From NCBI GenBank assembly GCA_965223245.1, contig CBDCVY010000013.1, positions 3,844,001 through 3,908,000 of the forward strand: a stretch of DNA of 64,000 nucleotides, in the 5' to 3' direction. The position numbers were made by a program, and so were the translations under genes. Below the pieces are notes generated by a model. That model saw only the letters and a list, made by a program, of their open reading frames with translations, did not search any database and was not told the origin of the DNA. Positions 43,461 to 52,864 of the stretch are shown here, piece by piece. The number at the start of each line of letters is the position of its first letter. Position 1 is the first letter of the stretch. This stretch comes from CBDCVY01 sp965223245 (lineage in GTDB: Bacteria; Nitrospinota; Nitrospinia; Nitrospinales; Nitrospinaceae).

Positions 43461-43602
43461 TTTTCAAGATGTAAATGAAATTTTTCCTTATCTTTTTATC
43501 GGAAAGTTTCCTTAAAAACTTTAGAAAAAAAATAATTTTTGAGAAAATATATAAAGGCTTAAATCAATGCCTTTACAAAAAACTAACAGAAAATTTTTGG
43601 GT

Positions 43603-43620
43603 TCTCATGAATTTCTTATG
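43603..43620 (+). promoter_or_regulatory. Pho-box-like direct repeat upstream of phoB
   Basis: TCTCATG (43603-43609) and TCTTATG (43614-43620) are 7-base direct repeats with a 4-base AT spacer (AATT), the geometry of a PhoB box. It lies 70 bases before the phoB start, consistent with autoregulation. The sequence differs from the E. coli consensus, so this is a structural match only. Confidence 0.5.
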
Positions 43621-43689
43621 TAAACGCTACTAAATTCAAACAAAATTTCCATTCAATGGTAAGCTCATAGAAGACAAACCGGAGGAAAT

Positions 43690-44385
43690 ATGTCCAGAGA
43701 ACAAATTTTAGTGGTAGAGGATGAAGAGGATATCTTAGAGCTGATTCAATATAATTTGGCAAGAGAAGGTTATAAGGTTGCCTGTGTGGAAACAGGAGAG
43801 CAAGGGTTAAAAACTGCCAAAAACGAGAATCCGCAATTAATTGTATTAGATCTTATGTTGCCGGGAATTGATGGACTTGAAGTTTGTCGGAACCTGAAAA
43901 GTGATTCTGGGACTCGCCATATCCCCATAATTATGGTTACTGCAAAGGGAGAAGAATCTGATGTAGTTGCGGGTTTAGAATTGGGAGCTGACGATTATAT
44001 TACCAAGCCTTTTAGTCCTCGAGTGTTTATAAGTAGAATTAAAGCAGTTCTTCGACGACAAAAAGATTCTAAAGCACCTAATGATGATGTAATTCAGATA
44101 GGAGATCTACTCATTCATCCTGGACGACATGAAGTTCGGGTTCAAAATAAGCCCGTAAACCTGACGTTTACAGAATTTCAAATTTTACATATTTTGGCAA
44201 TGCGGCCAGGCTGGGTATTTACTCGTGGTCAGATTGTGGATGCCATTCGAGGGGAAGATCATGCAGTGACAGACCGTTCAGTGGATTTCCAAATTGTAGG
44301 TTTACGAAAAAAACTAGAATCCTGTGCCCAATATATTGAAACGGTTCGTGGCGTAGGTTACCGGTTTCAAGAAGAAATATGCTAA
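43690..44385 (+). CDS. phoB: phosphate response regulator PhoB
   Basis: OmpR-type regulator: receiver domain with acid pocket VVEDEED, phosphoacceptor D54 (IVLDLMLPG) and Lys in YITKPFSPR. A winged-helix domain follows (about 130-229; LTFTEFQILHILAMRPGWVFTRGQIVDAI, IETVRGVGYRF). The gene has a GGAGGA ribosome-binding site and overlaps phoR by 7 bases. Its position directly before phoR and pstSCAB-phoU makes PhoB the secure assignment. Confidence 0.95.
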   Translation: MSREQILVVEDEEDILELIQYNLAREGYKVACVETGEQGLKTAKNENPQLIVLDLMLPGIDGLEVCRNLKSDSGTRHIPIIMVTAKGEESDVVAGLELGADDYITKPFSPRVFISRIKAVLRRQKDSKAPNDDVIQIGDLLIHPGRHEVRVQNKPVNLTFTEFQILHILAMRPGWVFTRGQIVDAIRGEDHAVTDRSVDFQIVGLRKKLESCAQYIETVRGVGYRFQEEIC

Positions 44386-46175
44386 GAAGAAATCTATTCC
44401 AACAATTATATCCTTCCTATTTACTACTTATTATCATCTCTTTGAGTGCTATTGGTTGGTATACCGTTAGTTCCCTAAAAGATTTTTATTATCAACATAC
44501 CATTAAAAACCTGGAATCTCATGCAGAATTTTTAATACAAGAGATTCCTCCTCTGCTCGAAAGCCCTCAAGCGGACCTTCAGAGAATTTGTGAAACTTTT
44601 GGTCAATCCAGAGAAATCCGCGTGACATTAATTTCAAAGGACGGAAAAGTATTGGGGGATTCTGAAGAAGACCCCCTACGTATGGATAACCATTCAGATC
44701 GACCAGAAATTGTTAAAGCATTGACCAGGCAAAAAGGATCTTCTATCCGGCCTAGCAAAACCTTAAAAACGGACCTTCTTTATGTTGCCGTTCCTGTTGA
44801 AAATAATAATCAAGTTGCAGGAGTAGTTCGGACGGCGATTCCTCTAACAATTTTAGATGAAGCCCTAAAAGATCTGATATGGAAAATTGTATTTGCAGGT
44901 ATTTTAATTGCGCTGGTGGCAACCCCAATCAGTTTATATATATCCCGGAAAATCAGTCAGCCTCTTTCCATAATGAGGAAAAATGCGGTTCGCTTTGCAG
45001 GCGGGGATTTTGGATCGCGTATTCAAGTGCAAGGTACGGAAGATGTTATGAGCTTGGCAAAAACTCTCAATCAAATGGCGGCTCAATTGAATGAGCGGAT
45101 TCGGACAATCACATCTCAACGAAATGAGCAGGAAGCGATTTTAACCAGTATGGTAGAAGGTGTTATTGCTGTGGACTTAGAGGAAAATGTGATTAGTATC
45201 AATCAGGCTGCAGCGCATCTTATAGGAACTCCTCCTGAACAAGCCCAGGGCCAAAGTGTACAAACAGTAATCAGGAATATTCAATTACAGGAATTTGTTC
45301 AACAAATTTTAAAAAGTGAGCAGACCTTAGAAGAAGATATTGTATTTCATAATATTGAAGCAGAACGCTATTTACAGGCAGTGGGAACTGTTTTACGGGA
45401 TTCCCGGGATCAATCCGTTGGTGCCGTCATAGTATTGAATGATGTGACACGACTGCGTCGGCTAGAGACAGTTCGACGTGATTTTGTTGCTAATGTTTCT
45501 CACGAATTAAAAACTCCAATTACTTCTATTAAAGGTTTTGTTGAAACTTTATTAGATGGAGCCAAAGAAAACCCTGAAGATACTGTACGGTTTTTGAGGA
45601 TAGTGGCGAAACAAGCAGATCGTTTAAATTCCATTATTGAAGATTTATTAAGTTTATCCAGAATAGAGCAAGATGCAGAAAAAGAAGGGATTAAAGTAGC
45701 AAGTAGTCGGTTAAAGCCTATTTTTGAATCTGCAATCTTGGATAGTAACACCAAAGCCGCTGATAAAAAAATTCAAGTGAATTTGGAGTGTGACCCCAAT
45801 TTGTGTTTAATGATAAATTCTGCACTTATGGAACAAGCTGTTTCAAATTTGGTAGATAATGCCATTAAATATAGTGAGGAAGCTAGTACGGTGCAAGTGG
45901 GTGCCCGAATTGAAAATAAAAATATTGTGATTTATGTAAAAGACCAAGGACAAGGCATTGCCAAAGAACATTTGCCTCGTTTATTTGAGCGGTTTTATAG
46001 AGTCGATAAAGCTCGTAGCCGGAAATTAGGTGGCACCGGTTTGGGGCTTGCAATTGTCAAACATATTGCCCAGGCCCATGGTGGTGAGGTTAGCGTCCAG
46101 AGTAGCATTGGACAGGGCAGCACATTTCAAATCCTCCTTCCGGATCACAAACTCTCTGAAATTTCGAAGGTTTAA
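44379..46175 (+). CDS. phoR: phosphate sensor histidine kinase PhoR
   Basis: Membrane kinase with two transmembrane segments (about 13-31 and 168-188) around an extracytoplasmic domain of about 135 residues, then HAMP (189-242), PAS (250-360), HisKA with the phosphorylated H375 (NVSHELKTP) and a HATPase domain (NAIKYSE, DQGQGI, GTGLGLAIVKHI). The sizeable periplasmic domain is more than the minimal E. coli PhoR has. Adjacent PstSCAB and PhoU are the expected signalling partners. Confidence 0.94.
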   Translation: MLRRNLFQQLYPSYLLLIIISLSAIGWYTVSSLKDFYYQHTIKNLESHAEFLIQEIPPLLESPQADLQRICETFGQSREIRVTLISKDGKVLGDSEEDPLRMDNHSDRPEIVKALTRQKGSSIRPSKTLKTDLLYVAVPVENNNQVAGVVRTAIPLTILDEALKDLIWKIVFAGILIALVATPISLYISRKISQPLSIMRKNAVRFAGGDFGSRIQVQGTEDVMSLAKTLNQMAAQLNERIRTITSQRNEQEAILTSMVEGVIAVDLEENVISINQAAAHLIGTPPEQAQGQSVQTVIRNIQLQEFVQQILKSEQTLEEDIVFHNIEAERYLQAVGTVLRDSRDQSVGAVIVLNDVTRLRRLETVRRDFVANVSHELKTPITSIKGFVETLLDGAKENPEDTVRFLRIVAKQADRLNSIIEDLLSLSRIEQDAEKEGIKVASSRLKPIFESAILDSNTKAADKKIQVNLECDPNLCLMINSALMEQAVSNLVDNAIKYSEEASTVQVGARIENKNIVIYVKDQGQGIAKEHLPRLFERFYRVDKARSRKLGGTGLGLAIVKHIAQAHGGEVSVQSSIGQGSTFQILLPDHKLSEISKV

Positions 46176-46278
46176 AATGTTGATGGGTTTCTAATCAAAC
46201 CAAAATCAAATCTTCTTCTCATTCTACAATAATCTCCAATTCATATTATTTAGGTGTTAGGGCGTGGTGCCATCGAAA

Positions 46279-46318
46279 TTTAACCATTCCCTAATGAAAA
46301 TCTAATAAATAATTATTA
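46279..46318 (+). promoter_or_regulatory. Pho-box-like 11-base-period repeats upstream of pstS
   Basis: CCTAATG (46290-46296) and TCTAATA (46301-46307) are spaced by 4 bases; weaker units in the same 11-base register lie on both sides (TTTAACC and ATTATTA). This is the spacing of tandem PhoB sites, and the core resembles the pair before phoB. It ends 33 bases before the pstS start. AT-richness lowers confidence. Confidence 0.4.
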
Positions 46319-46345
46319 GGCTGAATGAAATAAAATTAGGAGAAT

Positions 46346-47350
46346 TTGAAAATGAAGAAACCAAACCTTTTTGTGATCCTATTGAGCATTTGTTTTATAG
46401 GCGCATCCTTTGTAAATTCAGCATGGAGTGGGACAGTCCAAGTAGATCCTTCCATTGCCGGTTACAAAAAAGTACAGGGTATAAGTGGAAATCTTTCCAG
46501 TGTCGGTTCCGACACGCTTAACAATCTCATGACATTTTGGACAGAAAAGTTTCGCGAATTTTATCCAAATGTAAATATTCAGGTAGAAGGAAAAGGTTCT
46601 TCAACTGCACCTCCCGCATTGATTTCAGCAGTTTCTCAATTGGGACCCATGTCACGACAAATGAAATCTTCTGAAATGGATAAGTTTGAAAAGAAATTTG
46701 GATATAAGCCTACAAAGGTTCGTGTTGCTATAGATTCTTTAGCGGTATTTGTTAATAAAGATAATCCAATTAAAGGACTTTCATTGGAACAGGTCGATTC
46801 GATTTTTTCCAAAACTCTCAAACGTGGGGGTAAAGACGCAATGACCTGGGGAGATGTAGGTTTAACTGGATCATGGGCATCTCAACCGATTAGTTTATAT
46901 GGACGGAATTCTGCTTCCGGAACCTACGGATTTTTTAAGAAAAAAGCTCTAAAAAAAGGCGACTACAAGAGCACAGTTAAGGAACAACCAGGCTCTGCTT
47001 CAGTAGTTTTAAGTGTAAGTGTTGATCCTTATTCGATTGGCTACAGTGGCATTGGTTATAAAACCGCAGGAGTTCGTGCTTTGCCATTGAGTGAAAAATC
47101 GGGTGAGCCTTTTGTTGAAGCAAAAGCTGAAAACGCTTTATCAGGCGATTATCCTTTGGCTCGTTTTCTTTATATTTATGTGAATAAAGCTCCGGGTAAG
47201 CCTTTAGATCCATTAACTCTTGAATTCTTAAAAATGGTTCTTTCTAAAGAAGGCCAAGAAGTGGTTGTTAAAGGTGGATATTATCCATTGCCTAATGCTG
47301 CAACTCAAGAAGATATAAGTGCTCTTACCGGCTCTTCTTTAACGAATTAA
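46346..47350 (+). CDS. pstS: phosphate-binding periplasmic protein PstS
   Basis: A signal peptide (residues 1-27, ending SAWSG) precedes a type II periplasmic binding fold. Phosphate-binding segments include SGNLSSVGSDTLNNLM, GKGSSTAPPALISAVSQLGPMSR, YGRNSASGTYGFFKKKAL and DPYSIGYSGIGY. It binds phosphate for PstC/PstA. An AGGAG ribosome-binding site lies upstream. pstC follows one base after the stop. Confidence 0.96.
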   Translation: MKMKKPNLFVILLSICFIGASFVNSAWSGTVQVDPSIAGYKKVQGISGNLSSVGSDTLNNLMTFWTEKFREFYPNVNIQVEGKGSSTAPPALISAVSQLGPMSRQMKSSEMDKFEKKFGYKPTKVRVAIDSLAVFVNKDNPIKGLSLEQVDSIFSKTLKRGGKDAMTWGDVGLTGSWASQPISLYGRNSASGTYGFFKKKALKKGDYKSTVKEQPGSASVVLSVSVDPYSIGYSGIGYKTAGVRALPLSEKSGEPFVEAKAENALSGDYPLARFLYIYVNKAPGKPLDPLTLEFLKMVLSKEGQEVVVKGGYYPLPNAATQEDISALTGSSLTN

Positions 47351-47351
47351 G

Positions 47352-49616
47352 ATGAGCAAGAGCCTATCAGGAAATACTGAATCATTATCGCAATTTGAGG
47401 GAAAAAGCCTTTCCCAAATTTTGCGATGGCGTCTTTCGAAAGACCGCATGGCTACCCGTGTGGTAGTAGTCAGCGGTCTTTCTATTATTTTTGTGATTCT
47501 TGCGATCTTTTTTGTTATCGCAGCGGAAGTGTTTCCTTTATTTAAAGCTCCGCGTCTCACCCCACTTGCGGATATGGACCTGCAGATTTCCTCTCCACCT
47601 TTAGCCTTTGGTGTGGATGAATATCAAGAGGTTGCTTATATTATTACAAAGTCCGGAATAAAATTTTTTTCTGTTAAAAATAATCAAAGTTTTGATCCAA
47701 TCTCATTATCTGATTTAGGTGATGCTCATATTGTTGCTGCTTCTCCTCCTCTTAATAATTCAATAGTTCTAAGTTTATCTGATGGTAGGGTTCTTCCCAT
47801 TCAAATTAAATTTGGTGTTAGTTATGCAAATGATCGACGTGAAGTAATTGGAAGTGTAAAACCTAATTCCTCTTTTCAATTTAATTCAGAAAGGAAGCCG
47901 GTTACTCTTTTATCCCATATAAAAAATGAGGATGGTTTTTGGATAGCAGGGGTTACCGGAAACCATAATCTTTCGGTAATTGAAATTACCCAAAAGAAAA
48001 CTTTAATGGGGACAGTCAGGCAAAAAGAGAGTCGAAGTGAATTTTTGATTCCTAACAAGGGGCAAATTACAGCTTTAGTATTGGGACAAAATCCTGATCG
48101 AGTTTATGTAGGTACAGAATCCGGTCAGATAATTGCTGTCAATCTTAATCCAAGGGAAGGCGTTGATGAAATTGAAACTCTTGGAGCAGTCTCTGATAGG
48201 GACAGTGGAGTTTCTGGGCTCGGATTTTTGAAGGGGGGAATGACCCTTGTGGCTATGGACAATTTGGGTGGGGTATCGAGTTTTCATTTTCAAAGAGGCG
48301 ATGATAATCGACATCGAATGGAAAGAGTTCACCAATTTGAATCCCATTCTGTTCTACCCACGATTTTTGCAGCATCCCAAAGGAATAAAGGTTTTATTAC
48401 AGCAGATTCAACTGGGATAATTAAATACCATTACGGCACATCCGGAGAAACGCAGTATGAAATTGAGGTAGGTAATAGCGAATCTCTTCAAACAGCTTTG
48501 TTGGCTCCCAAGGATAATGGGTTGTTGGCTGTTGATGAAAAAGGGCAACTTAAAAGATGGGTAGTAGAAAATCATCATCCAGACATCACTTGGAATACTC
48601 TTTTTAATGAAGTGAAGTATGAAGGATATCCTGAGTCTGATTATGTTTGGCAGTCCACAGGAGGTACAGATGATTTTGAATCAAAAATTAGTTTGATTCC
48701 GCTCATATTTGGAACCCTTAAAGGTACATTTTATGCGATGTTGGTTGCGATTCCGATAGCATTGTTTGGTGCTTTTTATGCTTCGCAATTTATGAATCCG
48801 TCTCTTATGGGTGTGGTGAAGCCAACCGTTGAATTTATGGCAGCTATTCCCAGTGTTGTTTTAGGATTCTTTGGTGCATTATGGCTTTCTCCAAGGGTTG
48901 AAACTTTATTGCCTTCCATAATAATTTTCCCTTTTGTTACGGCGGGTTTAGTTTATTTATACCAATGGGCCGGAGATAAATTCACCTGGCGCTCATCTTC
49001 AGAAAAAAATTCTCTCAAAGATTTTTGGATTTTAATTTTTATTGTTTTGATTGGAAGTTTAATTGCTTATATGGCAGGGCCGATTTTTGAATCTAGTTTT
49101 TTTGATGGAAATTATAAAACTTGGTTGCGGGAAACCATGGGATTAGGTTTTGATCAAAGAAACTCTTTGATTGTAGGATTGGCGATGGGTTTTGCCGTGA
49201 TTCCTATTATTTTTACCATTGCTGAAGATTCATTATCAAATGTTCCTCGGCATCTAACGGCTGCTTCTTTAGCAGTAGGGGCGACTCCCTGGCAAACGGC
49301 GATTCAGGTGGTATTGCCGGCAGCAATTCCGGGGATTTTTTCTGCAGTGATGATTGGTTTTGGTCGAGCAGTTGGGGAAACAATGATTGTATTGATGGCA
49401 ACTGGTAACACTCCCATTTTGGATTGGAATATTTTTAACGGATTTCGAGCCATGTCAGCAAACATTGCCGTGGAATTACCGGAAGCCCCTGAAGGTGAAA
49501 CACTGTTTCGGGTATTATTTTTAACCGCATTAATCTTATATTTTACTACTTTTATTTTTAATTCTTTGGCTGAATGGGTTCGATTGCGACTTAGAAAGAA
49601 ATATCAATTGTTATGA
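47352..49616 (+). CDS. pstC: phosphate ABC permease PstC with periplasmic beta-propeller-like insertion
   Basis: A 754-residue permease. After a cytosolic N-terminus and helix 1 (about 37-62) comes a periplasmic region of about 370 residues made of beta repeats (IIAVNLNPREG, ITADSTGIIKYHYGTSG, LLAVDEKGQLKRWVV) resembling a WD40-type propeller. The permease core follows from about 445, with the EAA-type loop (LTAASLAVGATPWQTAIQVVLPAAIPGI). Long PstC proteins are known from gammaproteobacteria. The gene overlaps pstA by 4 bases (ATGA). Confidence 0.93.
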   Translation: MSKSLSGNTESLSQFEGKSLSQILRWRLSKDRMATRVVVVSGLSIIFVILAIFFVIAAEVFPLFKAPRLTPLADMDLQISSPPLAFGVDEYQEVAYIITKSGIKFFSVKNNQSFDPISLSDLGDAHIVAASPPLNNSIVLSLSDGRVLPIQIKFGVSYANDRREVIGSVKPNSSFQFNSERKPVTLLSHIKNEDGFWIAGVTGNHNLSVIEITQKKTLMGTVRQKESRSEFLIPNKGQITALVLGQNPDRVYVGTESGQIIAVNLNPREGVDEIETLGAVSDRDSGVSGLGFLKGGMTLVAMDNLGGVSSFHFQRGDDNRHRMERVHQFESHSVLPTIFAASQRNKGFITADSTGIIKYHYGTSGETQYEIEVGNSESLQTALLAPKDNGLLAVDEKGQLKRWVVENHHPDITWNTLFNEVKYEGYPESDYVWQSTGGTDDFESKISLIPLIFGTLKGTFYAMLVAIPIALFGAFYASQFMNPSLMGVVKPTVEFMAAIPSVVLGFFGALWLSPRVETLLPSIIIFPFVTAGLVYLYQWAGDKFTWRSSSEKNSLKDFWILIFIVLIGSLIAYMAGPIFESSFFDGNYKTWLRETMGLGFDQRNSLIVGLAMGFAVIPIIFTIAEDSLSNVPRHLTAASLAVGATPWQTAIQVVLPAAIPGIFSAVMIGFGRAVGETMIVLMATGNTPILDWNIFNGFRAMSANIAVELPEAPEGETLFRVLFLTALILYFTTFIFNSLAEWVRLRLRKKYQLL

Positions 49617-51232
49617 AAAAATTTTGGACACGCGGAGAATTTTTAATTTTGTTCACAGGCTCCATATTGGCCTTGTCAATGGTCCTATTGTGCGGTTTGA
49701 TCATTGTGTTATTTGCTAATGGATTTGGCCACTTTGTTCCGAGTGATATTGCTTTATTTAAATTAAATGATGGAAAAGTTGTAATGGGAGAATTGACGGA
49801 TCGGGAAAAAGTATTTAATTCCACCGGGGGTGAAACCAAAGAAAATTTATATCGAATACAAATTAAAAGAGCCAACCGAGATGTTTATGGACAGGATTTT
49901 ACCTGGGTTGATGAATCTCAAGTGAAAGAAAAATCATTCCCGGATGATGTGACGGTCTTTGAAAGGACGGAATGGGGAAACTTTTTTGGGTGGGCCAAAG
50001 AAGTTTGGGATGGCGATAAGCTTTTGTCAAAGGAACCCAAGAAGGTGTTAAATCTTTTAGAGGCCAAATTGCCGGAGGTAAAATCGGTTGTTGACCAAAT
50101 TCACCATATTGAAAAAAATGAAATTGGAAGAGTAAACTATTATTTAGAAAAAAGCCGTCTTCAACTGAAGAAGCTTTCTCTTGAGGGTATTAATTCTGGT
50201 GAAGAGGTTGATGAATTGAATCAGGAAATTAAAGATTGGAGTACGCGATATCAGGCCTATGAAAAAGAATTAATGGAACTACGGACCTCATTAACTGAAC
50301 GTGCTGTTGTAGAAACCGTGGAAGGCCAAAAAATAAGTTTACCTTTGAGTTCTATTCTAAAAATATATCAGCCAAATACCTTTGGTATTCTTTCTAAGAT
50401 AAGCTTTGGCTTTGAAAAAGCTTGGGATTTTATTTCTATGGATCCCCGAGAATCAAATACAGAGGGAGGTGTTTTCCCTGCATTGTTTGGAACGGTGTTA
50501 ATGGTTTTGATCATGAGCATAGTGGTTACACCGTTTGGTGTGCTTGCGGCTATTTTTCTAAGAGAATATGCAAAACAGGGAACTGTTATTAGTATGGTTA
50601 GAATTGCGGTTAATAATTTAGCCGGTGTCCCTTCAATTGTATTCGGTGTTTTTGGTGTTGGTTTCTTTATTTACTTTGTGGGTGGGACGATTGACCGAGT
50701 TTTTTTTCCTGAAGCTCTACCTACTCCAACATATGGAACAGGTGGAATTCTTTGGGCATCTTTAACATTAGCTTTATTAACGGTTCCGGTGGTTATTGTG
50801 ACGACGGAAGAAGGACTTTCTGCGGTTTCTCAAGGAATTCGAGAAGCAAGTTTAGCGGTGGGTTCTACAAAATTTGAAACTTTGAAAAATGTAGTATTGC
50901 CCGCTGTGATGCCATCGATTTTAACTGGGCTTATTTTAGCAATGGCTCGTGCTGCAGGTGAAGTGGCCCCATTAATGATTACTGGGGTAGTAAAAATGGC
51001 ACCCTCGTTACCTTTGGATTCATTTTTCCCATTTATCCATTTAGACCGAAAGTTTATGCATTTAGGATTTCATATTTTTGATGTTGGTTTTCAGTCTCCT
51101 AATATTGATGCGGCGAAGCCCATGGTATATACAACCACATTATTACTCTTAGGCCTTATACTAATTCTAAACAGTTTAGCCATTGCTCTTAGAACACGTC
51201 TAAGAAAGAAGTTGCGGGTTTCCAATATTTAA
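49613..51232 (+). CDS. pstA: phosphate ABC permease PstA with extended periplasmic domain
   Basis: A 539-residue permease. Helix 1 (about 10-36) is followed by a periplasmic domain (40-280) that includes a coiled coil (VVDQIHHIEKNEIGRVNYYLEKSRL and the following Glu/Lys-rich helix). The permease core begins near 295 and has the EAA loop (REASLAVGSTKFETLKNVVLPAVMPSI). It pairs with the long PstC; both insertions probably touch each other or PstS. Translation is coupled to pstC. Confidence 0.93.
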   Translation: MKKFWTRGEFLILFTGSILALSMVLLCGLIIVLFANGFGHFVPSDIALFKLNDGKVVMGELTDREKVFNSTGGETKENLYRIQIKRANRDVYGQDFTWVDESQVKEKSFPDDVTVFERTEWGNFFGWAKEVWDGDKLLSKEPKKVLNLLEAKLPEVKSVVDQIHHIEKNEIGRVNYYLEKSRLQLKKLSLEGINSGEEVDELNQEIKDWSTRYQAYEKELMELRTSLTERAVVETVEGQKISLPLSSILKIYQPNTFGILSKISFGFEKAWDFISMDPRESNTEGGVFPALFGTVLMVLIMSIVVTPFGVLAAIFLREYAKQGTVISMVRIAVNNLAGVPSIVFGVFGVGFFIYFVGGTIDRVFFPEALPTPTYGTGGILWASLTLALLTVPVVIVTTEEGLSAVSQGIREASLAVGSTKFETLKNVVLPAVMPSILTGLILAMARAAGEVAPLMITGVVKMAPSLPLDSFFPFIHLDRKFMHLGFHIFDVGFQSPNIDAAKPMVYTTTLLLLGLILILNSLAIALRTRLRKKLRVSNI

Positions 51233-51246
51233 TTGAGGGATATAGA

Positions 51247-52119
51247 ATGGACTTGGCCAAAAAAAAACAGATTCCGTTACCTAATTTTGTTGAATTGGGT
51301 AGTCCTGAAACACAAGAAGCGGATTTTAATACTAAAAATTTTCCCATGTATCAACCAGAAGAAATGGACATTATTGTAAATATTAAAAATTTGGATTTGT
51401 TTTACGACACTAAACAAGCGCTATTTAAAGTCAATATGGACATTCCAAGTAAAAAAATAACAGCGTTTATCGGGCCTTCTGGTTGCGGAAAATCCACTTT
51501 GTTACGGTGTGTGAATCGTATGAATGATTTAGTTGATTCTGCAAGTCTAAGTGGACAGGTTCTTATCAATGGTAAGGATATTTACGAACCCAATTTAGAA
51601 GTAAGTGAATTAAGACGGCGGGTGGGAATGGTCTTTCAGAAGTCGAACCCGTTTCCGAAATCTATTTATGATAATATTGCTTATGGACCGCGTGTTCATG
51701 GAATAAAAAATAAAAACCAGTTAGATGAGATTGTTGAAAAAAGTTTAGTTGGTGCTGCGCTTTGGGATGAAGTTAAAGATCGTTTAAAAGATAATGCTTT
51801 AGGTATGTCTGGAGGGCAGCAACAAAGGTTATGTATTGCCAGAGCTATTGCAGTTGAACCGGAAATACTATTAATGGATGAACCTTGTTCTGCTTTGGAT
51901 CCCTTGGCAACAGCAAAAATTGAGGAATTAATGGTTAATTTAAAAGAGGATTATACCATTGTTCTAGTTACTCATAATATGCAGCAAGCAGCACGAGTTT
52001 CTGACTATACTGGATTTATGTTGATGGGAAAACTGATTGAATTTGGAAAAACGGATGAGATTTTCACAAAACCAGAGAAACAGGAAACTGAAGATTATAT
52101 TACTGGCCGATTTGGCTAA
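51247..52119 (+). CDS. pstB: phosphate ABC transporter ATPase PstB
   Basis: ATPase with Walker A (IGPSGCGKSTLL), Q-loop (VFQKSNPFPKSIYDNIAYGPR), signature (LGMSGGQQQRL), Walker B (ILLMDEPCSALDP) and switch histidine (VLVTHNM). PstB-specific features include CVNRMNDL and the C-terminal TKPEKQETEDYITGRFG. An N-terminal extension of about 38 residues is present. It energises PstC/PstA. Confidence 0.97.
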   Translation: MDLAKKKQIPLPNFVELGSPETQEADFNTKNFPMYQPEEMDIIVNIKNLDLFYDTKQALFKVNMDIPSKKITAFIGPSGCGKSTLLRCVNRMNDLVDSASLSGQVLINGKDIYEPNLEVSELRRRVGMVFQKSNPFPKSIYDNIAYGPRVHGIKNKNQLDEIVEKSLVGAALWDEVKDRLKDNALGMSGGQQQRLCIARAIAVEPEILLMDEPCSALDPLATAKIEELMVNLKEDYTIVLVTHNMQQAARVSDYTGFMLMGKLIEFGKTDEIFTKPEKQETEDYITGRFG

Positions 52120-52132
52120 AAGAGAGTGAATC

Positions 52133-52864
52133 ATGGCTAGACATACAAAACATTTTGGACGTTCCATGGAAAAATTAAAAAAAATGATCCACGCCCTTGG
52201 AGCGCAAGTTGAAGAGTCTGTAGAAAGAAGTATAAGGTCTCTTACTCAAAGGGATGTACGGCTGGGTCAACAAGTCATCGATGGTGATGATAAAATTGAT
52301 CAAAGTGAAGTGGAACTCGAAGAAGAGTGTTTAAAAGTAATGGCACTTTATCAACCCGTTGCAAATGATTTACGCTGGGTTGTCTCCATTTTAAAAATTA
52401 ATAATGATTTAGAACGTATTGGAGATTTGGCAGTCAATATTGCTGAGCGCGCCATTTATTTGGCGAAGCAGGAAGAAGTTCCAATTACTCTTGAATTTAC
52501 AGAAATGTGCCAAATGGTATTAGATATGCTTCGTTACAGCCTGGATGCATTGATCAATTTAGATGATGATTGGGCTCGTAAAGTTTGTGTTATGGATGAC
52601 CGTGTGGATGAGCTCAATCGAAAAATGTATGATCATTTCGAATCTTGGTTAAGAGAAAACCCGTTGGCAGTCAATAATCATATTAATTTGCTATCGGCTT
52701 CACGCTACTTGGAACGAATAGCGGACCATGCTACAAATATTTGCGAAGACATTATTTATATGGTGAGTGGGAAAATTGTACGGCATCGAAAAGAAGCCAT
52801 GTATTATCCGGAAAATGGTAACAACGGTGAAAATAAAAAAACCAAGAAAGTAAAGGAAAGCTAA
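52133..52864 (+). CDS. phoU: phosphate regulator PhoU
   Basis: Two three-helix PhoU bundles with metal-site motifs: DLERIGDLAVNIAE in the first and YLERIADHATNICEDIIYMVSG in the second. PhoU connects PstB and PhoR and dampens signalling and uptake when phosphate is plentiful. Length 243 is normal, plus a Lys-rich tail. A good ribosome-binding site (AAAGAGAG) lies upstream. Its stop codon overlaps that of the convergent DUF1566 gene. Confidence 0.96.
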   Translation: MARHTKHFGRSMEKLKKMIHALGAQVEESVERSIRSLTQRDVRLGQQVIDGDDKIDQSEVELEEECLKVMALYQPVANDLRWVVSILKINNDLERIGDLAVNIAERAIYLAKQEEVPITLEFTEMCQMVLDMLRYSLDALINLDDDWARKVCVMDDRVDELNRKMYDHFESWLRENPLAVNNHINLLSASRYLERIADHATNICEDIIYMVSGKIVRHRKEAMYYPENGNNGENKKTKKVKES

